A stretch of 64,000 bases of DNA from Thermodesulfobacteriota bacterium. GTDB lineage: Bacteria; Desulfobacterota; Desulfobacteria; Desulfobacterales; Desulfosudaceae. Under the pieces are notes generated by a model that had not been told where the DNA came from, searched no databases, and saw nothing but the letters and a program-made list of their open reading frames with translations. A program made the translations under genes and the position numbers. Below, one piece after another: positions 17,457 through 26,142 of this stretch (position 1 is its first letter; every line of letters begins with the position of its first letter). The stretch is taken from NCBI GenBank assembly GCA_040753795.1, contig JBFMDX010000002.1, positions 310,001 through 374,000 on the forward strand, in the 5' to 3' direction.

Positions 17457-17918
17457 TTACTGCTTGTATTTTTCAGCAATGATAAATTGCAGCATTTCCA
17501 TGAACTGGTCCGGCGGCAGATACCCGGCCCTGGAGCCGATTTTGTCGCCATTGCTTTCCAGAAACCATGACATGGGCACTCCCGGGGAGGGGTAAACGGA
17601 TCCCAGTGATGGCCGGGCACCAAGATCCACTTTAATGGGGATGAAATTTTCGTTCAGCATGGCGATGACCTGGTTGTCGGTAAATGTTTCCGACTGCATG
17701 ACCTTACAATAGTGGCAGCGGGTGGTATAGAAATGAAGGTAGAGTTTTTTCCCGCTGGACTTGGCCAGAGACAATCCTTCCTCATAATCATGCCAGGCGA
17801 TTTCCGGTTTGCCCTGGGCATTGGCATCAGCCGCGAACAAAACCGATGAACTGAAGCAGCAGGACACGATTCCCATCAGTACGGCCCACAGAAAAAAGCG
17901 TGCGGTTGAATTTTTCAT
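17457..17918 (-). CDS. Exported thioredoxin-like protein
   Basis: A 153-residue periplasmic thioredoxin-fold protein. The start at 17918 gives a clean signal sequence (MKNSTARFF, then a hydrophobic core to about residue 28); a longer frame from 17978 overlaps ccdA. The active site is CHYC near residue 71, in FYTTRCHYCKVM, and the cis-proline segment appears as PGVPMSWF. It resembles the DsbD C-terminal or YyaL-type thioredoxins that take electrons through CcdA, encoded immediately upstream. Probable role: reducing periplasmic disulfides, for example on apocytochromes. Confidence 0.87.
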   Translation of the reverse strand: MKNSTARFFLWAVLMGIVSCCFSSSVLFAADANAQGKPEIAWHDYEEGLSLAKSSGKKLYLHFYTTRCHYCKVMQSETFTDNQVIAMLNENFIPIKVDLGARPSLGSVYPSPGVPMSWFLESNGDKIGSRAGYLPPDQFMEMLQFIIAEKYKQ

Positions 17919-17943
17919 GTTTCTTCCCGATCGATATGGTTGG

Positions 17944-18657
17944 TTAAATGCCGATGAGCAGCAGTACCCCCACGGCAATCAGCAGCGCGCCAGCCGCCGG
18001 GTTGATATATCGGATTAAACGGCGTCCTTTTTTTATAACTTCCAGCAGAAAGTCGATAAAAACAGACAGGAGCAGAAAGGGCAGGGCCAGACCGGCGGAA
18101 AAAAAGGTCAGCAGCAAAACACCCTGACCGACGGTCTGCTGGTTGCCGGCGATAATCAGAATTGATCCCAGGATGGGACCGATGCAGGGCGTCCAGCCAG
18201 CGGAGAAAGCCATCCCCGCGACAAACGCCCCGATGATCGCTTCCACGAAATGCATCTTTTGCTGCTTCATCCGGAATCGCTTGTCCGTTTCCAGCCAGGG
18301 GATACGAATAATGCCGATCAGATGTACGCCGAGAACAATAATCAGGACACCACCCGTGATTTGAAGCGTCTGGCGATATTTGATGATATGGCCGCCGAGA
18401 AACGAAGCCAGCCCTCCCAGCACAACAAATATGGTAGAAAAACCCAGCACAAAGGCAACGGTGGAAATAAAGACCTTTAAACGGAGTTCGGCCCGGGTCT
18501 CGGTAGTCAGGTCCTCCAGGGACAGGCCGGTAATCAAGGTGAAATAAACCGGTATGAGGGGGAATACGCAGGGCGTCAGAAAAGACAGCAGTCCGGCGCC
18601 GAAAGCCGCTGAAATGGTAACCGTGTTCTCAAACAATAAGAAATATCCTTTCTCCAT
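17944..18657 (-). CDS. ccdA: CcdA-type thiol-disulfide transmembrane transporter
   Basis: A 237-residue polytopic membrane protein with about six helices. The two diagnostic cysteine motifs are FLTPCVFPLIPVY near the first helix and GWTPCIGPILGSI in the fourth, the redox pair that relays electrons from cytoplasmic thioredoxin across the membrane. Its partner thioredoxin is the next gene. The ATG at 18657 is my choice; GAAAGGA within the first codons makes a TTG start at 18636 possible too. It begins 31 bases after proC and likely shares that transcript. Confidence 0.9.
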   Translation of the reverse strand: MEKGYFLLFENTVTISAAFGAGLLSFLTPCVFPLIPVYFTLITGLSLEDLTTETRAELRLKVFISTVAFVLGFSTIFVVLGGLASFLGGHIIKYRQTLQITGGVLIIVLGVHLIGIIRIPWLETDKRFRMKQQKMHFVEAIIGAFVAGMAFSAGWTPCIGPILGSILIIAGNQQTVGQGVLLLTFFSAGLALPFLLLSVFIDFLLEVIKKGRRLIRYINPAAGALLIAVGVLLLIGI

Positions 18658-18688
18658 TGGGCCGGGACAAGCTTCCCAGGTGTTCCGG

Positions 18689-19546
18689 TTAACCGCTAAG
18701 TTCATTCGCCCGACGGCAGGCCGCCGTCAGCGCTTTGATAATGTTATCTTTTATGCTTGCCTGTTCCATGACGGTTATGGCCGCCTCGGTGGTGCCGCCG
18801 GGCGAAGTGACTTTGCGTCTCAAATCCCGGGGAGGTTCCTTCCTTTCGTCCAGAAGTTTCACGGCGCCTTTTACCGTCTGCAGGGTCAGCGCCGATGAGT
18901 CGGTTTCAGAAAGGCCCAGGGACACACCGGCTTCGATCATGGCTTCGATCAGATAGAACACATAGGCGGGGCCGGATCCGGATACGGCCGTAACCGCGTT
19001 CAGGGCCTGCTCCTCAAATTCCAGGACGCTTCCGGTTACCCCCAGAATCGCCATGGCCATGGCCTTGTCTTCCGGCATGATGTGACGATTGTAGCTGATG
19101 CCGCTCATTCCGGCCATCACCAGGGCCGGCGTGTTCGGCATTACCCTGGCAATGGGAAGGCGGGCCGCCGTGTCTGGGTCTATACGGGAGTACAACCGGC
19201 TTTCCATCTTTTGAATGGGGAAGCCGGCGGCCACGGATATAATCAGTTTTCTGAAACCAGGCGGATTCTTTTCAGCAATGACATCAGATAGTTGTGATAA
19301 GACGCTGTCCATGATCTGAGGCTTGACTGCCAGAATCACCACATCGACACACAGAAATACGTCGGTGTTATCCGGAACGGTATGGATGCCATATGTTCGC
19401 TGCAGATATTCACGGCGATCCGGGCTGACGTCGCTGGCCATTATCCGGGACGGCGGACAACAACCGGTGCGGATAAGTGCTCCCGCAATTGCTTCGGCCA
19501 TATTGCCGCCGCCGATAAAACCGATCCGCCGATTCATTTCTGTCAT
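18689..19546 (-). CDS. proC: Pyrroline-5-carboxylate reductase
   Basis: ProC reduces pyrroline-5-carboxylate to proline with NAD(P)H. The 285 residues show the N-terminal nucleotide loop GFIGGGNMAEAIAGAL, VKPQIMD, RVMPNTPALV and the C-terminal dimer domain with AVSGSGPAYVF and SPGGTTEAAI. Two close starts, 19546 and 19537, are possible; the longer annotated frame to 19606 lacks support. It is divergent from the Fur-FeoA gene and followed by ccdA and the thioredoxin gene. Confidence 0.95.
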   Translation of the reverse strand: MTEMNRRIGFIGGGNMAEAIAGALIRTGCCPPSRIMASDVSPDRREYLQRTYGIHTVPDNTDVFLCVDVVILAVKPQIMDSVLSQLSDVIAEKNPPGFRKLIISVAAGFPIQKMESRLYSRIDPDTAARLPIARVMPNTPALVMAGMSGISYNRHIMPEDKAMAMAILGVTGSVLEFEEQALNAVTAVSGSGPAYVFYLIEAMIEAGVSLGLSETDSSALTLQTVKGAVKLLDERKEPPRDLRRKVTSPGGTTEAAITVMEQASIKDNIIKALTAACRRANELSG

Positions 19547-19700
19547 GATAATACTTTCGCTTGACGGTCTGTCATTAAATAACTTATTTTTATTATCAGA
19601 CAACAATCAATTGAACAAGCGGAATTGTAGCGGCATCGGGCAAAAACTTGACCAGGCGCCTTCGCGGGTTCTTTAATGAAACGGCGGGAATTATTGTCGA

Positions 19701-20381
19701 ATGAAGAAACTGCACGAACGGGAGAAGAAACAGTTTAAAAAGCTATTTAGCCAGGACGAACTCAAGGATTTTGATGCCCGGCTGTCCATACTTGAGGCTT
19801 TCCTTCAGGCCAACCGACATGTTACCGTTACCGAATTAAATAAGATTGTTACGGAAAAGGGAAGCCCCTTTGACAGCGCCTTTATCCGGGACACCCTCAA
19901 AATGTTATGCCGCTACGGGTTTGCCCGCAGGCATCGGTTTGATGACGGAATCGTCCGTTATGAACCCTGGCATCTGGAGGATCATCATGACCACATGATC
20001 TGCATGAAATGCGGCAAGATCCTGGAGTTCCGGGATGATCAACTGGAAAAGATTCAGGAGGATGTGGCCGCGACCCAGGGGTTTCATATGCTCCAGCACC
20101 GGATGGAAATATACGGCATTTGCGCTGAGTGCTTGAATACACGGGATATGGTTGTCCCGCTGGTCCGGGCCAAACCGGGGGAAAAAGTCACGATCCAGGA
20201 TTTTTCCGGCGGTTCCAGCGCCCGCATGCGCTTGATGTCCATGGGATTAAGAGCGGGTGACGTTCTGGATGTGATTACCAGTGATCCTACCGGTCAGCTG
20301 GTTGTGGCGACCGGGAACAAGCGATATGCCATCGGCAGAGGCCTGGCGAAAAAGATTCAGGTCAGGCCTACCGGTAAATAA
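19701..20381 (+). CDS. Fur-FeoA fusion regulator
   Basis: A 226-residue protein with an N-terminal Fur-type repressor (about 1-150) and a C-terminal FeoA domain (about 150-226). The Fur part has the winged helix, the metal site region LEDHHDHMICMKCGK with CxxC, and a second CxxC in YGICAEC. The FeoA part reads GEKVTIQDFSGGSSARMRLMSMGLRAGD and ends in the usual RGLAKKIQV. Separate feoA and feoB genes follow, so the FeoA-like domain may sense FeoB or metal status rather than act in transport. Fur-only and FeoA-only proteins are standard; this joined form is unusual. Regulation of the feo promoter just downstream is the natural inference. Confidence 0.87.
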   Translation: MKKLHEREKKQFKKLFSQDELKDFDARLSILEAFLQANRHVTVTELNKIVTEKGSPFDSAFIRDTLKMLCRYGFARRHRFDDGIVRYEPWHLEDHHDHMICMKCGKILEFRDDQLEKIQEDVAATQGFHMLQHRMEIYGICAECLNTRDMVVPLVRAKPGEKVTIQDFSGGSSARMRLMSMGLRAGDVLDVITSDPTGQLVVATGNKRYAIGRGLAKKIQVRPTGK

Positions 20382-20475
20382 ACCCGACGGGCCCGTTACC
20401 CGGCATGCGCAGGCGCGCGCTTTTTATCCTGTTTTCCTTTCAACTGGTTACCCTGCTTTTAATTCAAGTTTATTC

Positions 20476-20526
20476 TCTTGTCATTGGTCGACAAGATTGA
20501 TAATTGTATAAGGTTGTTCTTATATT
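20476..20526 (+). promoter_or_regulatory. feoAB promoter with adjacent dyad operator
   Basis: A perfect 7-7-7 dyad TCTTGTC (20476-20482), spacer ATTGGTC, GACAAGA (20490-20496) abuts a promoter: TTGATA at 20497-20502, then TATATT at 20521-20526 (18-base spacer; TTATAT gives 17). It does not match the GATAATGATAATCATTATC Fur box, so it may be the site of the Fur-FeoA fusion or another regulator. Confidence 0.6.
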
Positions 20527-20551
20527 TTACATGAATTTGAAAGAGGCGTTC

Positions 20552-20788
20552 ATGCGCTTGAGTGAAATGAAAGAAGGGCAGTCGGCAGTCATTATCCGGG
20601 TGGGTGGCAAAGGCGCTTTCCGGAAAAGGTTGCTTGAAATGGGGCTGGTAAAGAACACGCCAATTTACGTGGAAAAATATGCCCCCCTGAAAGACCCCAT
20701 GGAACTGCTGGTCAAAGGATATGCCATTTCTCTGCGGGTGGAAGAGGCCGCTCTGATAACGGTTGAGGCGCTGACCGATATCCACTGA
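20552..20788 (+). CDS. feoA: Ferrous iron transport protein A
   Basis: A 78-residue SH3-like FeoA domain: LSEMKEGQSAVIIRVGGKGAFRKRLLEMGL is the family signature, and it ends with VEEAALITV. ATG 20552 follows AAGAGG five bases upstream; earlier in-frame ATGs at 20504 and 20531 would add residues not found in FeoA and the first lies in the promoter. FeoA binds and modulates the GTPase FeoB, encoded 11 bases later. No feoC is visible. Confidence 0.93.
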   Translation: MRLSEMKEGQSAVIIRVGGKGAFRKRLLEMGLVKNTPIYVEKYAPLKDPMELLVKGYAISLRVEEAALITVEALTDIH

Positions 20789-20799
20789 AACGTTTTCTC

Positions 20800-22977
20800 A
20801 TGGAAAAAAAACATATTACAATCGCGCTTACCGGAAATCCCAATGCCGGTAAAACAACCATCTTCAATGCCCTGACCGGTACGCGGCAGAAGGTCGGCAA
20901 CTGGGCCGGGGTAACCGTCGAGAAAAAAGAGGGTGTCATCACCCATGGCACGTATGAGATCCATGTGGTGGACCTGCCCGGCACTTACAGCCTGACCCCT
21001 TTTTCGATGGAAGAAATCATCGCCAGAAATTTTATTATCGACGAATCGCCGGACGTGGTCGTCAATATTATCGACGCCTCTAACATAGAACGGAACCTGT
21101 ATCTGGCCACCCAGATCCGGGAACTGGACTGCAAGGTATTGTTTGTTTTGAATATGGCGGATCTGGCTGCTTCCAAGGGGGTCCGCATCGATGCCGCCAA
21201 ACTGTCGGAACTGCTGGATGTGGAGATTGTTTATACGGTCGGAAACAAGGGGGAAGGCGTTACCGCCCTTCTGGAAAAGGCCGTCCGACTGGCAGAAGAG
21301 GGGAAACCGGTTCAACCGGAAAGAAGAGTTCGTTACAACCGGGACATCGAAGCGGCCATTGCCGATCTCCAGTCCATGATCGACGCTCAAGGCGGTCTGT
21401 TTTATAACAGCCGCTGGATCGCCATCAAACTTCTCGAACGCGACGAGATCGTCAGCCGGCGGGTCAGCAGCGAAGCCGGAGCCGCCGGAAAAGAACTCCT
21501 GAAAAAAGCCGATGTCCATCGCGGCCGCCTGGCGGATCTGTTTGATGACGATCTGGAAATCATCATGACCGATGAGCGGTATGGGTTCATTGCCGGATTC
21601 GTCAAGGAAGTGGTGACGATTACCAAGAAGAATCGTGTCGATCTGTCCCGCAACATTGATCTTGTTCTGACCAACAAATTTTTCGGATTTCCGATTTTTA
21701 TTTTTTTCATCTGGCTCATGTTCCAGCTGACCTTTTCCGTCGGGGCCTACCCCATGGAGGCGATTGAAAAAGGGTTTGCTCTGCTGTTTTTTGCCGCGGA
21801 CCGCATGCTTTCCGACGGCCTGTTCAAGGATTTCATCAGGGATGGCGTTCTTGCCGGCGTCGGCAGCGTTGCCGTTTTCCTGCCGAATATTCTTATCCTG
21901 TTTTTCTGTATCGCCCTTCTCGAAGATACCGGCTATATGGCCAGGGCCGCTTTTCTGATGGACAGGATCATGCACCTTATCGGTCTGCATGGAAAATCAT
22001 TCATCCCCATGCTGATGGGATTCGGCTGCAGCGTTCCGGCCGTTATGGCGACACGCACCCTGGGAAACCGAAAGGATCGAATCCTGACAATATTGATTAC
22101 CCCATTCATGTCCTGTTCCGCGAGGCTTCCGGTTTATATTGTGCTGGCGGGCACTTTTTTCCCGAACGCTGCCGGAACGGTCATCTTTCTGATTTATCTT
22201 TCCGGTATCGTCATCGCTATGATCAGCGGACGAATTTTCAGGTCCCTCCTGTTGCGGGGTGAAGACGCGCCTTTTGTCATGGAACTGCCCCCCTACCGCG
22301 CGCCCATGATCAAGGGGTTGCTAATCCACATGTGGGACCGGGCCCGGCAGTTTTTAAAAAAAATGGGCGGCGTGATTCTGATCGGTTCCATTATCGTCTG
22401 GGGGTTATCTGTCTTTCCCCGCGATATTTCCTTTTCAAAGGATTATGCCAAGGAACTGGTTGATGTCCAGAATGCCTATCAGCTCAAAATGGACAAAATC
22501 GAGGACCAGGCGCTGATGCGACGCCTCGCCTCGGAACGCGATGAGGCCGTGAAGAATATCATCCGCGCCAGGGAAAAAGAGCGTACGGAGAAGGTGTATA
22601 TGGGCAGAATCGGCAAGGCTATTGCGCCGTTCTTTGAACCTTTAGGGATTGACTGGCGGGGCAGCGTATCGCTGCTGACCGGATTTGTCGCCAAGGAAAT
22701 TGTCGTCAGTTCCATGGGGGTGCTGTATGCCGTTGAGGGGCACGATCAGTCCGCTCTGGGAAAAGCCCTGCGGAGTTCGGGGATGACACCGCTGTCGGCC
22801 CTGTCAATGATGGTTTTTGTCCTGCTGTACATCCCCTGTCTGGCCACGGTGCTTGTCATCATGCGGGAAACGGGAGCGGCGAAGTGGGCGCTTTTTAATA
22901 TTGTTTATTCAACTTCCGTCGCCTGGTCCGCCGCTTTTATTGTGTATCAGACGGGCCTGATTTTTACTGCCGGTTGA
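20800..22977 (+). CDS. feoB: Ferrous iron transporter FeoB
   Basis: A 725-residue inner-membrane Fe(II) transporter. The N-terminal G domain has GNPNAGKTT (P-loop), the switch segment NWAGVTVEKKEG, DLPGTYSL and NMAD; a helical spacer follows to about residue 270. The membrane part contains the two Gate motifs with conserved cysteines (GFGCSVPAVMATR and MSCSARLPVY), as in functional FeoB. A roughly 70-residue charged stretch (about 545-605) sits between membrane segments. It is co-transcribed with feoA. Ferrous iron uptake fits an anaerobe. Confidence 0.96.
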   Translation: MEKKHITIALTGNPNAGKTTIFNALTGTRQKVGNWAGVTVEKKEGVITHGTYEIHVVDLPGTYSLTPFSMEEIIARNFIIDESPDVVVNIIDASNIERNLYLATQIRELDCKVLFVLNMADLAASKGVRIDAAKLSELLDVEIVYTVGNKGEGVTALLEKAVRLAEEGKPVQPERRVRYNRDIEAAIADLQSMIDAQGGLFYNSRWIAIKLLERDEIVSRRVSSEAGAAGKELLKKADVHRGRLADLFDDDLEIIMTDERYGFIAGFVKEVVTITKKNRVDLSRNIDLVLTNKFFGFPIFIFFIWLMFQLTFSVGAYPMEAIEKGFALLFFAADRMLSDGLFKDFIRDGVLAGVGSVAVFLPNILILFFCIALLEDTGYMARAAFLMDRIMHLIGLHGKSFIPMLMGFGCSVPAVMATRTLGNRKDRILTILITPFMSCSARLPVYIVLAGTFFPNAAGTVIFLIYLSGIVIAMISGRIFRSLLLRGEDAPFVMELPPYRAPMIKGLLIHMWDRARQFLKKMGGVILIGSIIVWGLSVFPRDISFSKDYAKELVDVQNAYQLKMDKIEDQALMRRLASERDEAVKNIIRAREKERTEKVYMGRIGKAIAPFFEPLGIDWRGSVSLLTGFVAKEIVVSSMGVLYAVEGHDQSALGKALRSSGMTPLSALSMMVFVLLYIPCLATVLVIMRETGAAKWALFNIVYSTSVAWSAAFIVYQTGLIFTAG

Positions 22978-23085
22978 TTTATTTGATTCAAAAAGATATG
23001 AATTAATATGATTGGCACCACAAAGATGTTGTCTGGCCACCGTAAATGAAACAGGATAAAGTTTTAATGAAAAGCTGATTCGACC

Positions 23086-23712
23086 ATGGGAAAAATTTTC
23101 GCTGTCGGCGATATTCACGGGTGTTTCCAGAAGCTTCAGGAGCTGATGGATAAGCTGCCCATCCGATATAACACAGACACCCTTGTTTTCCTTGGCGATT
23201 ATATCGATCGGGGAGAAAAGTCCTTCCAGGTTGTGGATTATCTTACGGACCTGAAGAAAAAACACAGCAATATTGTTTTTTTAAAAGGCAATCATGAAGA
23301 AATGTTTTTTAATTATCTGTCCGGAGAAGATGAGATTACCTTCCTTTTTAACGGTGGTGAACAGACCCTGAAAGGGTATACGGACAGCAACGGAAGTGTT
23401 TCGGTCCCTCAATCCCATCTTGATTTTTTCAATTCGCTTCAGCTTTATTATGAAACCGATGATTATATCTTTGTCCATGCCGGCCTGCGGGAAGGCGTGC
23501 CCTTCGAAAAGCAGAAACCGGAAGATCTGTTGTGGATCCGAAAGTCTTTTATCGACTCCAGCTATGACTTTGGAAAGCTGGTGATTTTCGGACATACACC
23601 ATATTCGGAAGTGCTGATCAAGGACAACAAGATCGGTATAGATACCGGTGCGGTTTATGGTTACAAATTGACTTGCCTGGAACTGCCCAAGATGATTTTT
23701 CATCAGGTATAA
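23086..23712 (+). CDS. PPP-family serine/threonine phosphatase
   Basis: A 208-residue metallophosphatase of the PPP superfamily, lambda phosphatase/PrpA type. The signature motifs are intact: GDIHGC, GDYIDRG, GNHEE and the final FGHTPY. These bind two metals (usually Mn or Fe/Zn) and hydrolyse phospho-Ser/Thr or small phosphoesters such as diadenosine tetraphosphate. No transmembrane part or signal sequence. It is followed closely by the SH3 protein gene, separated by about 20 bases. The biological substrate is unknown. Confidence 0.9.
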   Translation: MGKIFAVGDIHGCFQKLQELMDKLPIRYNTDTLVFLGDYIDRGEKSFQVVDYLTDLKKKHSNIVFLKGNHEEMFFNYLSGEDEITFLFNGGEQTLKGYTDSNGSVSVPQSHLDFFNSLQLYYETDDYIFVHAGLREGVPFEKQKPEDLLWIRKSFIDSSYDFGKLVIFGHTPYSEVLIKDNKIGIDTGAVYGYKLTCLELPKMIFHQV

Positions 23713-23732
23713 ACTGCAAAAGAGAGAAGGCG

Positions 23733-24179
23733 ATGACGTCAAGAAAAATCAGAGTGACCCTGGCTTTTCTCCTGGCCCTGTCGTGTTTCCCGGCGCTTGT
23801 TTCCGGCGGGGAGCGACTGGCGGTTTCCGCTCCGACCGCCAATATACGGAACGGCCCGGGAACAAATTTTGACGTTATCTGGCAGGTGGAGCAGTATTAC
23901 CCCGTGACCATATTGGAAAAAAAGGACAATTGGTATAAAGTCCAGGACTTTGAAGGCGATATCGGCTGGCTTCATCAATCCCTGCTGGATAAAACCGCAA
24001 CGGTTATCGTCAAGAACGAAAACACCAATGTCCGGTCAGCCCCGGGAACGGATTCCCCTGTTATCTTCCGGGTCAACAAGGGCGTGCCCTTTAAATGTCT
24101 GCAGACACAAGGGGACTGGATCTATATTCGACATGTCGATGGGGATGAAGGCTGGATTCATCGTTCTCTTGTCTGGTAA
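23733..24179 (+). CDS. Exported protein with two bacterial SH3 domains
   Basis: A 148-residue secreted protein. Residues 1-25 are a signal peptide (SRKIRVTL, hydrophobic core, ALVSGG). Two SH3b domains follow: ANIRNGPGTNFDVIWQV to IGWLHQSLL, and TNVRSAPGTDSPVIFRV to GWIHRSLV, so the protein is essentially a tandem. Such domains bind cell-wall peptides or act as periplasmic scaffolds. GAGAAGG precedes ATG 23733; an upstream frame from 23673 overlaps the phosphatase end and is unlikely. Function beyond envelope localisation is unclear. Confidence 0.87.
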   Translation: MTSRKIRVTLAFLLALSCFPALVSGGERLAVSAPTANIRNGPGTNFDVIWQVEQYYPVTILEKKDNWYKVQDFEGDIGWLHQSLLDKTATVIVKNENTNVRSAPGTDSPVIFRVNKGVPFKCLQTQGDWIYIRHVDGDEGWIHRSLVW

Positions 24180-24260
24180 TTGTATTTCTGTAGAAAAAAT
24201 TGAACGTCCGGCGGCGTGCGGGACCGATTACCCGTGCATCCAACCTGTTGGCGGGCAGCA

Positions 24261-24545
24261 ATGATACGAATTCCGCTTGATCTTTCCCGGCATTGCATTC
24301 ACACTGAAATCAGGCGACTCTACAATCGGATGTTGTCGTCCTGCCTGAAATCAGCCGACCAGGATGGAACGGCTGTAAGCAAGCTGGAGTTGTTGAAGGA
24401 GGCGCTGGAAACATGGAACTTCCCGTCCTTGCGCGCCGGGTACAGGACGCTTGCCGGAGGTCAGGACAGCACCGTGACGCTGGTCACGGATGAGAGCGGC
24501 CGGCCTGGACTGAAGATCGACGATCAATTCATACTCCCGAATTAA
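24261..24545 (+). CDS. Conserved-looking hypothetical protein, 94 aa
   Basis: I do not recognise this 94-residue protein. It has an N-terminal amphipathic helix region (HCIHTEIRRLYNRMLSSCL), a middle LEELLKEALE-like helix, and a C-terminal beta part (STVTLVTDESGRPGLKIDD). No signal peptide or membrane segment. It follows the SH3 gene by 80 bases on the same strand and its codon choice resembles its neighbours, so it is probably real. The start at 24261 follows a weak GGCGGGC; the upstream in-frame start at 24216 is possible. Confidence 0.6.
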   Translation: MIRIPLDLSRHCIHTEIRRLYNRMLSSCLKSADQDGTAVSKLELLKEALETWNFPSLRAGYRTLAGGQDSTVTLVTDESGRPGLKIDDQFILPN

Positions 24546-24652
24546 CCCGGTTCAAATATTGACTGAAGCCTTGACTATTTTTTACAGTGGGGATAAATTA
24601 AAAAATATTTTCATCATAACCACGGGAATTTATTTAATATCGGATTAATTAT

Positions 24653-24955
24653 ATGTTTATACTGGCAAATTTTTTAGATGCGGTGGCCAATGTGCTGCAA
24701 ATCGTGCTGACCCTGTACATGTATATCATTATCGCCCAGGCGATTCTCTCCTGGGTCAGTCCGGATCCTTATAATCCCATTGTCCGCTTTATCCGCAATA
24801 TAACCGAGCCGGTTTTGTACCGGATACGGTCATGGTTGCCGGTAATGTTCGGGGGGATTGATTTTTCTCCGGTTGTGGTGATTCTCGGGATTGTTTTTCT
24901 GCAGTCGTTTGTCGTGAACAGCCTGTTCATGCTGGCGGATCGGCTGCGGGGGTAA
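24653..24955 (+). CDS. YggT family integral membrane protein
   Basis: A 100-residue YggT/YlmG family protein with two hydrophobic helices (about 4-30 and 65-95) around the family signature IIIAQAILSWVSPDPYNPIVRFIRNITEPVL. Members occur with division or envelope genes (YlmG) and with proC in many bacteria; proC here is 5 kb away. The molecular role is unsettled, with links to osmotic protection and chromosome or nucleoid distribution in plastids. It lies before two PilT genes on the same strand, 72 bases upstream. Confidence 0.88.
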   Translation: MFILANFLDAVANVLQIVLTLYMYIIIAQAILSWVSPDPYNPIVRFIRNITEPVLYRIRSWLPVMFGGIDFSPVVVILGIVFLQSFVVNSLFMLADRLRG

Positions 24956-25027
24956 ATAGAGGACGGGTTGTTTTATTCATAGCGTAATGAGGACGGATGA
25001 CGGTTGTAAAATGGCCGGAGGGTAAAG

Positions 25028-26110
25028 ATGGCGAAGATTGACGCATTTTTTAAATTGATGCATGAACAGGGGGCTTCGGACCTGCATCTGGTCAGCGGGT
25101 TGAAGCCGGCGCTTAGAATCAGGGGGGATATTGAGCGGGTAAATTATGATGTCCTGGATGAGGACGGCTTGCGCAGCATGCTTTATGAGATTACCCCGGA
25201 AGAAAAAGCCAAGGTGTTTGAAGAGACCGGCGATGTGGACTTCGGCTACGAGATTAAAGGCCTGGCCAGGTACCGGGTCAATTTTTATATGCACCGCGGC
25301 GGTGTCGGCGCTGTTTTCCGGGAAATCCCCAGCACCATTTTGACGACCGACCAGCTGGGACTCCCCAAGGTTATCTCCAAACTGGCTTCCCTGCCGAGGG
25401 GCCTTTGCCTGGTCACCGGACCGACCGGCAGCGGGAAATCCACCACCCTGGCAGCCATCATCGATGAGGCCAATCGAACCCGCAAAGACAATATCATTAC
25501 CGTTGAGGACCCCATCGAATTTGTGCATGAGCCCCGCATGTGCACGGTCAGCCATCGGGAGGTGGGGATTCACACCAAGTCGTTTTCCGCCGCGTTGCGG
25601 GGGGCCCTTCGCGAAGACCCGGACATCATTCTGGTCGGGGAAATGCGAGACCTGGAAACAACTTCGCTGGCTATTGAAGCCGCTTCCACCGGGCATCTGG
25701 TCTTCGCGACGGTTCATACGACCAGTGCGGCCAAGACAGTTGACCGTGTTATAGAAATGTTCCCGCATGAGCAGCAGGAACAGATCCGGTCGACGCTGGC
25801 CGATGGTATCCGGGCCGTGGTATCGCAGGTGCTGTTCAAACGGGTCGACAAGGTCGGGCGGTGTGTGGCGCCGGAGATCCTGGTCGCTACGCCGGCGGTG
25901 CGCAACCTGATCAGAGAGTCTAAAACCCATCAACTGCCCTCCATGATGCAGACAGGGAAAAAATACGGGATGCAGCTTCTGGATGATGCCATTATGAACT
26001 TGTATCAGAAAGGCTGGATTGGCGCCGAGGAGGCATACAATAAAGCCAATGACAAAGCGCAGTTCCGGGCGTTTCTGAAAAACCCGCCGACGGATTTTAC
26101 GGAGGCGTAA
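25028..26110 (+). CDS. pilT: Type IV pilus retraction ATPase PilT
   Basis: A 360-residue hexameric retraction ATPase. N-terminal PAS-like domain begins KIDAFFKLMHEQGASDLHL. The ATPase has GPTGSGKST (Walker A, about residue 135), the Asp box (ITVEDPIEFVH), Walker B (LVGEMRDLETT) and the His box (GHLVFATVHT), and the C-terminal AIRAVVSQ-like retraction signature appears as GIRAVVSQVLF. GGAGGG precedes the ATG. It powers pilus retraction for twitching; a second PilT-type gene follows 32 bases later. No pilus structural genes are in the window. Confidence 0.95.
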   Translation: MAKIDAFFKLMHEQGASDLHLVSGLKPALRIRGDIERVNYDVLDEDGLRSMLYEITPEEKAKVFEETGDVDFGYEIKGLARYRVNFYMHRGGVGAVFREIPSTILTTDQLGLPKVISKLASLPRGLCLVTGPTGSGKSTTLAAIIDEANRTRKDNIITVEDPIEFVHEPRMCTVSHREVGIHTKSFSAALRGALREDPDIILVGEMRDLETTSLAIEAASTGHLVFATVHTTSAAKTVDRVIEMFPHEQQEQIRSTLADGIRAVVSQVLFKRVDKVGRCVAPEILVATPAVRNLIRESKTHQLPSMMQTGKKYGMQLLDDAIMNLYQKGWIGAEEAYNKANDKAQFRAFLKNPPTDFTEA

Positions 26111-26142
26111 CCACCGGTCGAACCGGTAACGGATGGTTGGAT

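Noticed and set aside
20665-21990. A 441-codon minus-strand frame over feoB
   Set aside because: Antisense shadow of FeoB with no recognisable domain.
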